Below, piece after piece: positions 1-6,060 of a stretch of DNA of 6,728 bases. The stretch spans positions 1 through 6,728 of the forward strand of contig PKYM01000118.1 in NCBI GenBank assembly GCA_003132645.1, written 5' to 3'. The notes below the pieces were generated by a model, which worked only from the letters and a program-made list of their open reading frames with translations, did no database searches and was not told the origin of the DNA. How positions within the stretch are numbered: position 1 is the first letter of the stretch; every line of letters begins with the position of its first letter. Source of the stretch: Actinomycetota bacterium. GTDB taxonomy: Bacteria; Actinomycetota; Thermoleophilia; UBA2241. Position numbers and translations under genes: made by a program.

Positions 1-213
1 GGTCGGATCAGCAGCGTCGCTAGCCCCTCGCGCGTCGGCCCCTCTCACGGCGTTCACGTCAGGAGCCGGCGCGCCGAGCGTGATCCACCAAGCGCCGCAC
101 TCGACCCCGGAGTGGCCGAGCTTGGGCGGCAGCGGGCCGAGCAGCGGCTGCGCAACTGCGGCAGCGCCGCGCGCATCCTCGACGAAACCTCGCCGTCGCG
201 GGTCACGACCTGA
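1..213 (+). CDS. Possible C-terminal end of an upstream gene (partial, unidentified)
   Basis: A frame open from the first base of the window runs for 70 codons to a TGA at 211-213. I recognise no family in the translation, which is rich in Arg, Ala, Ser and Pro. The support is compositional: roughly 58 of 70 codons end in G or C, more than in the overlapping second plus-strand frame, which matches the habit of the clear genes here. The stop lies 83 bases before the next start, a normal spacing for a gene tail. Against it, the segment is short, all frames in GC-rich DNA tend to stay open, and there is no motif. It could equally be non-coding upstream DNA. Confidence 0.35.
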   Translation, partial: GRISSVASPSRVGPSHGVHVRSRRAERDPPSAALDPGVAELGRQRAEQRLRNCGSAARILDETSPSRVTT

Positions 214-260
214 CGGACGGGCGACGGTCGCAACGGCAAGACGAGGGCGGCTCGCCGCGG

Positions 261-266
261 TAGAAT
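261..266 (+). promoter_or_regulatory. Candidate -10 element upstream of the first sensor gene
   Basis: TAGAAT fits the actinobacterial TANNNT -10 pattern and sits in otherwise very GC-rich DNA. Transcription would begin near 273, leaving a leader of about 24 bases before the GTG at 297. No convincing -35 hexamer stands at the right distance. The TAG is also an in-frame stop for the downstream gene, so the gene cannot start earlier than this. Confidence 0.3.
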
Positions 267-296
267 CGCGCAAATCCACCGCCGACTCGACGTTCT

Positions 297-2633
297 GTGA
301 CGCAGCACAATCTGACTCACGACATCTCGCTCCCTCGCCTTGCCTTCCGGCTCGGCCTTGATCCCGCGCGCCTTGCGCGTGCCCGCGAGCGGGTGCGCGA
401 CTACCTCTGGTTGCACTGCGACGACGAGCGCGTGGTCGATGAGGTCGTGCTGTGTGTTGAAGAGGCCTGTACCAACGCGATCCGCCATAGCGGCGCCAAG
501 GAAGCGATGGAGGTCTCGTTAGGCTTCAACGGTGACGACCTCCTCGTGATCGCAAAAGACAGCGGGCAGGGCTTCGAGGTCGCCTCCTTTGATCGCGACG
601 CCCTTCCCGATCCGCTGGCCAGCGGTGGCCGCGGCCTCTTTCTGATGGCTCGTCTGATGGACGAGCTCGAGCTGCGCCTCGATGGCGGCCTTGAGGTTCG
701 CATGCTGAAGCGGTCCGTCTCCTGCAGCCCGTCGAGTGCTCCACTGGATCCCGCCTTGGGCAACTCGGCCGGCACACGACAACGGGTAAGGACACAGTTG
801 CTTCTTGAGGAGATCGGCGAGGCCTTCTTCGCCTTGGACTGGGAGTACCGTTACATCCATGCCAACCGGGTGGCCTTGCAGCTGACCGGCAAGTCGCTTG
901 AGCAACTGCGCGGCCATACGCCCTGGGAGCTCTTCCCCGGGCTCGACGATAGCCGGCTCCAGAGCGCCTACCGCGAGGCCATGGAGGTGGGCAAGCCGGC
1001 CGTGCTCGAGCATTGCTCCGTCGTCACGGGCGACTGGCTTGAGGTGCGCATCTACCCGACCGGGGTCGGCGTCAGTGCCTACTATCGCGAGATCAACGAG
1101 CGCAAGGCGGTCGAAGAGGAGCTCCGTCGCTACCGTATGCTCGCGCAGCAGGCGCGAGACATCATGCTCTTCGTGCGCTACGCCGACGGCCGCATCTTGG
1201 AGGCAAACGTCGCAGCCGAGAAGGCCTACGGCTACTCCAAAGTAGAGCTCCTTGCTCTCTCGATTTCGGAGCTCAGAGCACCGGAAGCCTCACCGTCGGT
1301 GCGCGATCAGATGGCGGCCGCCAGCGAGAAGGGGATCCTCTTCGAGACGCTGCACAGACGAGCCGACGGCTCGGTCTTTCCCGTCGAGGTAAGCTCGCAG
1401 GGCACGAACGACATTGACAGCGAGAGGGTGCTGCTGAGCATTGTGCGCGACGTCAGTGAGCGCCAGAGCGCCAAGGTCGAGGTGCGCGAGAGCGAGCAGC
1501 GTTACCGCTCGCTCTTCGAGAACATGCTTGACGGCTACGCCTACTGTCGGATGATCTACGAGGACGGCGCCCCTGCGGACTTCGTCTATCTCGACGTCAA
1601 CTCCGCTTTTGAGAGGCTGACCGGACTCAGGGACGCGGTCGGTCGCAAGGTCACCGAGATCATCCCCGGCGTCCGCCAGGACAACCCCGAGCTGTTTGAG
1701 ATCTATGGGCGCGTAGCGCACAGCGGCCAGCCGGAGTCCTTTGAGACCTATCTTGAATCGCTCGGCATCTGGTTCTCTGTTTCCGTCTATAGCCCTCAAG
1801 CGCAGCACTTTGTGGCGATCTTCGAGAACACCACCGAGCGCAAGCGGGCCGAGGAAGACCGCAAGCACCTGCTCGAGGAGTCACAGGCCCAGACCGAAGA
1901 GCTTCGGGGCATTTACGAGGCCCAGCGCGACATCGCCCTCGCTCTGCAGGAGAACTTCGTGCATCCCTTGCCGGTGGTCGCCGGCCTCGATCTGGCCGCG
2001 CTGTCCCTGCCGGCCGGCCGCGAGGAGCTCATCGGCGGAGACTTCAGCGACGTCCTTGCGCGCCCCGATGGCACGGTCGTGGCCCTGATCGGCGACGTCA
2101 CAGGCAAGGGTATCCCGGCAGCCGGCTTCACCGAGACGGTGCGCGCCGCGGTGCGAGTCCTGGCCCTGATCTCGCCTTCACCGGAGTACATCCTCGGCAA
2201 CGTTAACCGCCTGCTACTCCACGAAGGCGAACACCAGCAGCTCGCGACCGCCCTGCTCGTGGTGTTCGACCCCCGCAGCGGTCAGGGCACCATGGCCAGC
2301 GCCGGCCATCCGCCGGCCGTGCATCTCTCCCAGTCCGCCTGCCGGACGATCGAGCTCTCCTATGGCCTGCCGCTGGGCGTCCTGGAGCAGGGCTACACGG
2401 CTACCGGCTTCACCCTGGCGGCGGGCGAGGCGCTGGTCCTGTACACGGACGGCGTCACCGAAGCGCGCCGCGCCGGCGAGCTGTTCGGCGAGAAGCGCCT
2501 GCTCGAGGTGCTCGGCGCGGCACCCGACAGAGGTCCGCGGCAGCTCATCGAGCGCCTGCAGGCAGCAGTCATCGACTATGCAGACGAACTCAAAGACGAT
2601 CTGCAGATCCTGGCCCTGCGCAGAACGCAGTAG
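297..2633 (+). CDS. Soluble sensor with N-terminal RsbW-like ATPase, three PAS domains and C-terminal SpoIIE/PP2C phosphatase
   Basis: The 778-residue product has no membrane segment or signal peptide, so it should be cytosolic. Domains in order: an RsbW/SpoIIAB-like GHKL ATPase at about 13-140, with E56 and N60 in the N-box (EEACTNAIRHS), a DSGQGF loop at 88-93 and GGRGLFL at 110-116; PAS domains at about 166-268, 281-390 and 402-515; a short charged helical, probably coiled-coil linker at about 515-548; and a PP2C/SpoIIE phosphatase at about 549-777. The presumed metal aspartates are present: D582 (GGDFSD), D600 (GDVTGKG), D718 (YTDG) and D768 (DDLQ), so activity is expected. By family precedent the phosphatase acts on phosphorylated STAS antagonists and the ATPase domain phosphorylates them or binds a sigma factor; the target here is unknown. 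The GTG at 297 is the first start after an in-frame stop at 261. It lacks a clear Shine-Dalgarno, but it gives an N-terminus that aligns without gaps to the paralogue at 2726-4813. Confidence 0.93.
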   Translation: MTQHNLTHDISLPRLAFRLGLDPARLARARERVRDYLWLHCDDERVVDEVVLCVEEACTNAIRHSGAKEAMEVSLGFNGDDLLVIAKDSGQGFEVASFDRDALPDPLASGGRGLFLMARLMDELELRLDGGLEVRMLKRSVSCSPSSAPLDPALGNSAGTRQRVRTQLLLEEIGEAFFALDWEYRYIHANRVALQLTGKSLEQLRGHTPWELFPGLDDSRLQSAYREAMEVGKPAVLEHCSVVTGDWLEVRIYPTGVGVSAYYREINERKAVEEELRRYRMLAQQARDIMLFVRYADGRILEANVAAEKAYGYSKVELLALSISELRAPEASPSVRDQMAAASEKGILFETLHRRADGSVFPVEVSSQGTNDIDSERVLLSIVRDVSERQSAKVEVRESEQRYRSLFENMLDGYAYCRMIYEDGAPADFVYLDVNSAFERLTGLRDAVGRKVTEIIPGVRQDNPELFEIYGRVAHSGQPESFETYLESLGIWFSVSVYSPQAQHFVAIFENTTERKRAEEDRKHLLEESQAQTEELRGIYEAQRDIALALQENFVHPLPVVAGLDLAALSLPAGREELIGGDFSDVLARPDGTVVALIGDVTGKGIPAAGFTETVRAAVRVLALISPSPEYILGNVNRLLLHEGEHQQLATALLVVFDPRSGQGTMASAGHPPAVHLSQSACRTIELSYGLPLGVLEQGYTATGFTLAAGEALVLYTDGVTEARRAGELFGEKRLLEVLGAAPDRGPRQLIERLQAAVIDYADELKDDLQILALRRTQ

Positions 2634-2725
2634 CGGAAGCCAATCGGTGCCTCACTCGGTGCCGACGAGACGCCCCTGCTTCGAAGCCGGAAGCGATCCG
2701 TTTTCGAGCGCCGCCGTCCCGCTGA
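2634..2725. other. Convergent spacer between the two sensor genes
   Basis: This 92-bp gap separates two genes that run towards each other, so a bidirectional terminator would be expected. I see only weak candidates. The 10-base palindrome GCTTCGAAGC lies at 2678-2687, and GCTTC can also pair with GAAGC at 2690-2694. A 4-bp stem (2688-2691 with 2697-2700) is followed at once by TTTT at 2701-2704 on the plus strand. None is a strong intrinsic terminator. TCGGTGCC occurs twice, at 2644-2651 and 2656-2663. Confidence 0.4.
2678..2704 (+). terminator. Weak candidate terminator after the first sensor gene
   Basis: Short stems (GCTTC/GAAGC, or CGGA/TCCG) precede a run of four T at 2701-2704. The stems are only 4-5 bp and the T-run is short, so this may be chance. 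It lies 44 bases past the stop of the plus-strand sensor gene, in a sensible place for an end of transcription. Confidence 0.2.
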
Positions 2726-4813
2726 TTAGGCCCGCCGCAAGACGACCACCTGCAAGTCGTCGCGTAGCTTGCCGGCGAAGGCAAGCGCGGCCTCGCGCAC
2801 ATCCTCGGCGACCTCCTGAGCCGAGCGGCCGCGCAGGCCGCGGACGGTCTCAAACAGACGCTGCTCGCCGAGCAGCTCAGCCCCGCGGCGGGCCTCGGTG
2901 ACGCCGTCGGTGTAGAACACGAGGCAGTCCTCGCGGGCGAGCGTAGCGTGGGCGTTTGCGTAGGAGTGCTCAAAGGAGCCCAGCGGTGGTCCGAAGGCCA
3001 ACTCGAGGGTTCGACACGAGGAGGCGTCGAGGTGGATTGGCGCGGGGTGGCCGGCGCTGGCGTAGCTCAGGTGGCCGGTGTGAGGGTCGAGCACCGCGAC
3101 AAAGGCGGTCACGTGCGGGTCGTCAGGATTGAAGCGCAGCAGCAGCTCGTTGGTCTTGGCCAAGACGAAGGCCGGCGAGGGGTCGATCGTGGCGAAGGCT
3201 TGTATCTTGGCGCGCACCGTCTCGGTGTGGCCGGCGGCGCGCACACCCTTGCCGGCGACGTCGCCGATCAGCACGACGACGTGCGTATCGTCTATCAGGA
3301 ACACATCGTTGAAGTCGCCGCCCACGAGCTCGGGGTCGAAGGCTGTCCCTGAGACAACGCCGAGCTCGAAGCCGGCGACCGAAGGCAGTGGGTGGATGAA
3401 GTTCTCCTGGAGGATCTGAGCGATGCGCAGCTGCTCTTCATAGAGGCGGGCGTTTGCGAGAGCCAACGACAGCGAGGACGCCAGCCTGGTCACGAAGTCT
3501 ACTTCCTGTTGCGAGAAGCGATGTGTCGCTGCGTGGTAGTTGTAGAAGACGACGGCGATGGGGCGACCCCGAACAACAAGTGGAGCGCAGATGACCGACT
3601 TGATGTCCCAGGCGTCCATCAGCTCGACTACGACGCGGGAGTCGTCGTGTGTGTCACTGACGGCGAGTGTCTGGCCCGTGCGCCTCGCCTCGACGCCGTG
3701 CCTGTCGTCTGCGTCGGACACCAGGATGCCCAGCTTGTCAGGCGGGACGTTGTACGTGTAGGCCACCCGAGACCTCTTTGCCTCATCGTCGTGCAGCGTG
3801 ACGGCTGCGGTCTCGGCCCCGATGACCGCCGCCCCCTCGCTGAGCGCCGTCTGCACGACGTCGGCGAACGTCAGTGAGCCGTGGATAGCTCGAACGACCT
3901 GGGCAAGCGCGCCGTTCAGCCCGACCACGGCGTGGTAGTTCTCTTCGCTTTCGCGCAGGGCGGCCAGGTACTGGTCGCGCTCAGATTCCTTGCGTTTGCG
4001 CTCATTGATCTCCCGAAAGTAGGCGCTGACGCCGGTCGGCGTCGGGTAGATCCCAATCTCAGCCCAGTTGCCACGCACGGCCGCCCTGTACTCGATGATC
4101 GACGGCCGCCCGAGTTCCATCGCGTCGCGGTAAGCGCGCTCGAGCGCGGAGCCGGCCACCTCCGAGGCCAGCTCCCACGGGCGCTGGCCGATCACCTCTT
4201 CGAGCGGCTTGCCCGCCGTGAGCAGCGCCTCGGCGTTGACGTGCACATACCGGTAGTCCCAGTCCAGCGCGACGAAACCCTCACCGATCTTGTCGAGCAG
4301 GGCGCGAGGCCGTACGTCGCAGAAGTCGAGGTTCCCGGGAGCCCGAAGGCCAGAGAGTCCGCTTCCGGGCGCGACCGCCTCGCGGGGTTCGACCGCCTTC
4401 TTGACCATACGGACCTCGAGACCGCCGTCACGCCACAGTTCCATCCCGTCGCAGAGCCGCGAGATCAGAAACAGGCCGCGGCCGTGTTCGCTTGAGACAT
4501 CGGGCAGCGCCTCGCGATCGAAGCCGGCAACGTCGAAACCCCGGCCCCAGTCTCTGACCTCAGCGACCAGATCGCCGTCCTTGAAGCGCAGCGACATCTC
4601 GATGTCTTGTTCGCTGCCGCTGTGACGGACGGCATTGGTGGCCGCCTCCTCGATGCACAGCACGACGTCGTTGATTACCTGGCGCTCGGCGCAGTACTGG
4701 CGCAGGTAGTCGCGGATGCGGTCGCGAGCTCGCAGCAGGTGTGAGGGCTCGGGGGGCACCCGAAAATGCAGGCGTGGAGGCGCTGTCTGCGACACTGGGC
4801 TGCTATCCGACAA
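2726..4813 (-). CDS. Soluble sensor with N-terminal RsbW-like ATPase, PAS, GAF and C-terminal SpoIIE/PP2C phosphatase
   Basis: The 695-residue product is a paralogue of the protein at 297-2633 and also looks cytosolic. Domains: RsbW-like GHKL ATPase at about 13-140, with E56 and N60 (EEAATNAVRHS), DWGRGF at 88-93 and HGRGLFL at 110-116; a PAS domain at about 170-273 that clearly matches PAS1 of the paralogue (ALDWDYRYVH, GVSAYFREINERK); a GAF domain at about 300-458; and a SpoIIE/PP2C phosphatase at about 466-694. Presumed metal aspartates are D500 (GGDF), D518 (GDVAGKG), D636 (YTDG) and D686 (DDLQ). Expected role by family: signal-dependent dephosphorylation, and possibly phosphorylation, of a STAS antagonist. 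The frame stays open back to 5035, but I chose the TTG at 4813: GGAGGAG lies four bases upstream of it, and the resulting N-terminus has exactly the paralogue's length before the shared PRL-x-FR motif. The added 74 residues of the longer reading have no counterpart in the paralogue. Confidence 0.92.
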   Translation of the reverse strand: MSDSSPVSQTAPPRLHFRVPPEPSHLLRARDRIRDYLRQYCAERQVINDVVLCIEEAATNAVRHSGSEQDIEMSLRFKDGDLVAEVRDWGRGFDVAGFDREALPDVSSEHGRGLFLISRLCDGMELWRDGGLEVRMVKKAVEPREAVAPGSGLSGLRAPGNLDFCDVRPRALLDKIGEGFVALDWDYRYVHVNAEALLTAGKPLEEVIGQRPWELASEVAGSALERAYRDAMELGRPSIIEYRAAVRGNWAEIGIYPTPTGVSAYFREINERKRKESERDQYLAALRESEENYHAVVGLNGALAQVVRAIHGSLTFADVVQTALSEGAAVIGAETAAVTLHDDEAKRSRVAYTYNVPPDKLGILVSDADDRHGVEARRTGQTLAVSDTHDDSRVVVELMDAWDIKSVICAPLVVRGRPIAVVFYNYHAATHRFSQQEVDFVTRLASSLSLALANARLYEEQLRIAQILQENFIHPLPSVAGFELGVVSGTAFDPELVGGDFNDVFLIDDTHVVVLIGDVAGKGVRAAGHTETVRAKIQAFATIDPSPAFVLAKTNELLLRFNPDDPHVTAFVAVLDPHTGHLSYASAGHPAPIHLDASSCRTLELAFGPPLGSFEHSYANAHATLAREDCLVFYTDGVTEARRGAELLGEQRLFETVRGLRGRSAQEVAEDVREAALAFAGKLRDDLQVVVLRRA

Positions 4814-4817
4814 CTGG

Positions 4818-4824
4818 CTCCTCC
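4818..4824 (-). promoter_or_regulatory. Strong ribosome binding site that sets the TTG start of the second sensor gene
   Basis: On the minus strand GGAGGAG is followed by CCAG and then TTG at 4813-4811. The GGAGG core is six bases from the start codon, an ideal spacing. This is the best Shine-Dalgarno in the window and is the main reason to reject the longer reading that begins at 5035. Confidence 0.8.
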
Positions 4825-4847
4825 AATAATGTCGCTTGAGGGCAGAA

Positions 4848-4858
4848 GTGGCAGCCAC
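4848..4858. repeat. Short palindrome GTGGC-A-GCCAC in the leader of the second sensor gene
   Basis: A perfect 5-bp inverted repeat with a single central base lies 24 bases upstream of the ribosome binding site on the minus strand. It could be a small operator half-site pair. At this length and GC content chance is a real alternative. Confidence 0.3.
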
Positions 4859-5004
4859 GCGGCAGCAGCTACGCAACCAGTGTGCCCGTTGTGCAGGAGA
4901 AACGCCAGCCGGAAGGTCGATGTGACGAGCCGCCCAGTCACCGCCTACCACGGCTGCGCACGGCGGGGCACCGGCGAACACGGGCGCTTCGTCGGCCGGA
5001 GCCG

Positions 5005-5015
5005 CTCTGACAGAG
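5005..5015. repeat. Short palindrome CTCTG-A-CAGAG in the divergent spacer
   Basis: A perfect 5-bp inverted repeat around a central A, extended by CCG at 5002-5004 and CGG at 5018-5020 if two unpaired G are allowed on the right. It lies between the two divergent genes, 128 bases before the reductase start, where a regulator could act on either side. Confidence 0.3.
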
Positions 5016-5036
5016 GGCGGACACCAGCTCTCCAAC

Positions 5037-5052
5037 TAGCTTGGTTAGCTTG
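5037..5052. repeat. Tandem 7-base direct repeat TAGCTTG with 9-base period
   Basis: TAGCTTG appears at 5037-5043 and 5046-5052, separated by GT. Each copy contains a TANNNT-like -10 match on the plus strand. The second copy runs into the inverted repeat at 5051-5072. It may be a doubled promoter element, a regulator site or chance. Confidence 0.4.
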
Positions 5053-5072
5053 CCCCTACGTCCGTGGGGGTA
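5051..5072 (+). promoter_or_regulatory. C-tract/G-tract inverted repeat upstream of the reductase gene
   Basis: TGCCCCTAC (5051-5059) faces GTGGGGGTA (5064-5072) around a GTCC loop. As DNA it is symmetric at seven of nine positions. As RNA it forms nine pairs, two of them G-U. A second stem, CGTCCG (5059-5064) with CGGACG (5078-5083), uses the loop and 5' edge of the first and so excludes it. This could be an operator; G-tract palindromes ending in GGGGTA resemble CsoR/FrmR-family sites, a loose likeness only. It could also be a leader with two alternative folds. Confidence 0.4.
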
Positions 5073-5126
5073 TCTACCGGACGGCGGCGCTGTCCCCGCG
5101 CCACCCACACGCATGTGCGCCCGCAC

Positions 5127-5134
5127 GGAAGAGG
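5127..5134 (+). promoter_or_regulatory. Ribosome binding site that sets the GTG start of the reductase gene
   Basis: GGAAGAGG stands eight bases before the GTG at 5143. The other in-frame starts, ATG at 5113 and TTG at 5041, have no purine-rich site before them, so this element decides the start. Confidence 0.7.
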
Positions 5135-5142
5135 TTCAGACA

Positions 5143-5997
5143 GTGACCCTGGAGCCTGCCCGACCCAGTGAACGTTCGTCTCGGCTTGCGCGACTCCTGA
5201 GAAGCGCGCGGTTCGAGGTCATCCCCGCCACAGGCGCGACGGAGAAGGTGCGCGGCGCGCTGCCTTCGGGCACGACCGTGACCGTGACATGCTCACCGCA
5301 GCACGGCATCGACCGCTCACTCGACGTGGCCGTGGACCTCTCGGCCGCCGGCTTTGCCGTCGTGCCGCATCTTGCCGCGCGTATGGTGAGCGGTCGCGAT
5401 CATCTCAAACGGATCCTGGAGCGCCTCGAGAGTGCCAACATCCACGAAGCGTTCGTCGTCGGCGGCGATGCCACCGTCCCTGTAGGCACCTTCCGCGATG
5501 CCGGTGACCTGCTCGATGCCCTGGCGTCTCTTCCTCACTCCCTCGACCACATCGGCGTGGGCGGCTATCCGGAGGGCCATCCTCTCGTGCGCGAGGCCGC
5601 CTTACTCGAGGCCCTGCGGCGCAAGCAGCCCCACGCGCACTACATCGTCACCCAGCTGTGCTTCGACTCCGATGCCCTGACACGCTGGATCTCCTCGATA
5701 CGCGAGGCCGGCATCACCCTGCCCGTCGTCGTCGGCCTGCCCGGCTGCGTCGAGCGACGCAAACTCGCCGAGGTCTCGCTGCAGGTGGGCGTGGGCGCCT
5801 CGCTTCGCTACCTCGCGCACCACCGGCGTCAGCTTGTGGCGCTTGCTCGTTCGCGGACCTACGATCCGACCGCACTCGCGGGCGCGATCGCCACTCACTT
5901 CGACGAGCCGGACCTGCGCCTGCGGGGCGCGCACCTGTTCACCTTCAACCAGGTCGAGGCGACGCAGAGTTGGCTGCGTGGCGCTCTCCTTCTCTAG
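5143..5997 (+). CDS. Short, atypical methylenetetrahydrofolate reductase (MetF-like)
   Basis: The predicted 284-residue enzyme would reduce 5,10-methylene-tetrahydrofolate to 5-methyl-tetrahydrofolate with a bound flavin, feeding methionine synthesis or receiving one-carbon units from methyl donors. Family landmarks occur in order along a TIM barrel: F24-E25 in FEVIP, where E25 matches the catalytic Glu of MetF; VTVTC at about 46-50; VVPHLAAR at 73-80; GGD with D109; GVGGYPEGHP at 138-147; IVTQLCFD at 168-175; and HLFTFN at 264-269. It is atypical: the usual FExxPP is FEVIPAT, and the stretch around PVVVGLPGCV differs from the classic PGIMPI loop. It resembles the divergent short reductases of actinobacteria and methyl-donor demethylation clusters more than E. 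coli MetF; this is from memory of the families. I call it MetF-like without a symbol. The GTG at 5143 follows a good ribosome binding site. It may be cotranscribed with the membrane protein 63 bases downstream. Confidence 0.85.
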   Translation: MTLEPARPSERSSRLARLLRSARFEVIPATGATEKVRGALPSGTTVTVTCSPQHGIDRSLDVAVDLSAAGFAVVPHLAARMVSGRDHLKRILERLESANIHEAFVVGGDATVPVGTFRDAGDLLDALASLPHSLDHIGVGGYPEGHPLVREAALLEALRRKQPHAHYIVTQLCFDSDALTRWISSIREAGITLPVVVGLPGCVERRKLAEVSLQVGVGASLRYLAHHRRQLVALARSRTYDPTALAGAIATHFDEPDLRLRGAHLFTFNQVEATQSWLRGALLL

Positions 5998-6011
5998 ATG
6001 TAGTCAGGCTG

Positions 6012-6043
6012 GGCGGGGTGTGGCTCGCCGGGGGGCCACCGCC
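6012..6043 (+). other. Possible hairpin between reductase and membrane protein genes
   Basis: GTGGC (6020-6024) pairs with GCCAC (6035-6039), with two further weak inner pairs. Alternatively GGCGG (6012-6016) with CCGCC (6039-6043) encloses TGGC/GCCA. No T-run follows, so it is not a standard intrinsic terminator. It ends just before the AGGGG at 6044-6048 that could act as a weak ribosome binding site for the next gene. Confidence 0.3.
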
Positions 6044-6048
6044 AGGGG

Positions 6049-6054
6049 TATGGT
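6049..6054 (+). promoter_or_regulatory. Candidate -10 element for a leaderless transcript
   Basis: TATGGT fits TANNNT and ends six bases before the ATG at 6061, exactly where a -10 would place transcription start on the A of the start codon. Leaderless mRNAs are common in actinobacteria. The competing reading is cotranscription with the reductase, using the distant AGGGG at 6044-6048 as a weak ribosome binding site. Confidence 0.3.
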
Positions 6055-6060
6055 TCAGCC

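Larger units (their letters stand above)
4814..5142. promoter_or_regulatory. Divergent regulatory spacer between sensor and reductase genes
   Basis: These 329 bases separate the divergent starts at 4813 (-) and 5143 (+) and should hold both promoters. I find no full -35/-10 pair. The possible -10 matches on the plus strand are the two TAGCTT copies at 5037-5042 and 5046-5051. Several short symmetric elements are visible: GTGGC-A-GCCAC (4848-4858), CTCTG-A-CAGAG (5005-5015), a tandem TAGCTTG repeat (5037-5052), and a C-tract/G-tract inverted repeat (5051-5072). Open frames that cross the spacer lack ribosome binding sites and recognisable domains. I recognise no known riboswitch class. Confidence 0.55.

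Noticed and set aside
54..488. Minus-strand open frame of 144 codons overlapping the first sensor gene
   Set aside because: It is antisense to the clearly coding ATPase domain and its translation is low-complexity, rich in Arg, Ser and Ala.
1290..1868. Minus-strand open frame of 192 codons
   Set aside because: Entirely antisense to PAS2 and PAS3 of the first sensor gene; no domain seen. Long antisense frames are expected at this GC content.
2644..2663. TCGGTGCC direct repeat as an attachment site or array
   Set aside because: Only two 8-base copies with a 4-base gap, no integrase or further copies nearby; probably chance.
2590..2973. Minus-strand open frame across the convergent gap
   Set aside because: It reads the phosphatase end of the second sensor gene in the wrong frame and has no domain.
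3881..4495. Plus-strand open frame of 204 codons
   Set aside because: Antisense to the ATPase and PAS domains of the second sensor; its translation has no recognisable motif.
4814..5035. N-terminal extension of the second sensor protein up to 5035
   Set aside because: No counterpart in the paralogue, no ribosome binding site at 5035, and a much better start at the TTG at 4813.
5041..5142. Earlier starts for the reductase (TTG at 5041, ATG at 5113)
   Set aside because: Neither has a Shine-Dalgarno, the extra residues resemble nothing in the family, and the TTG would put the inverted repeats inside the coding region.
4766..5146. Small plus-strand gene in the divergent spacer
   Set aside because: No ribosome binding site, low-complexity translation, and it begins inside the second sensor gene on the opposite strand.
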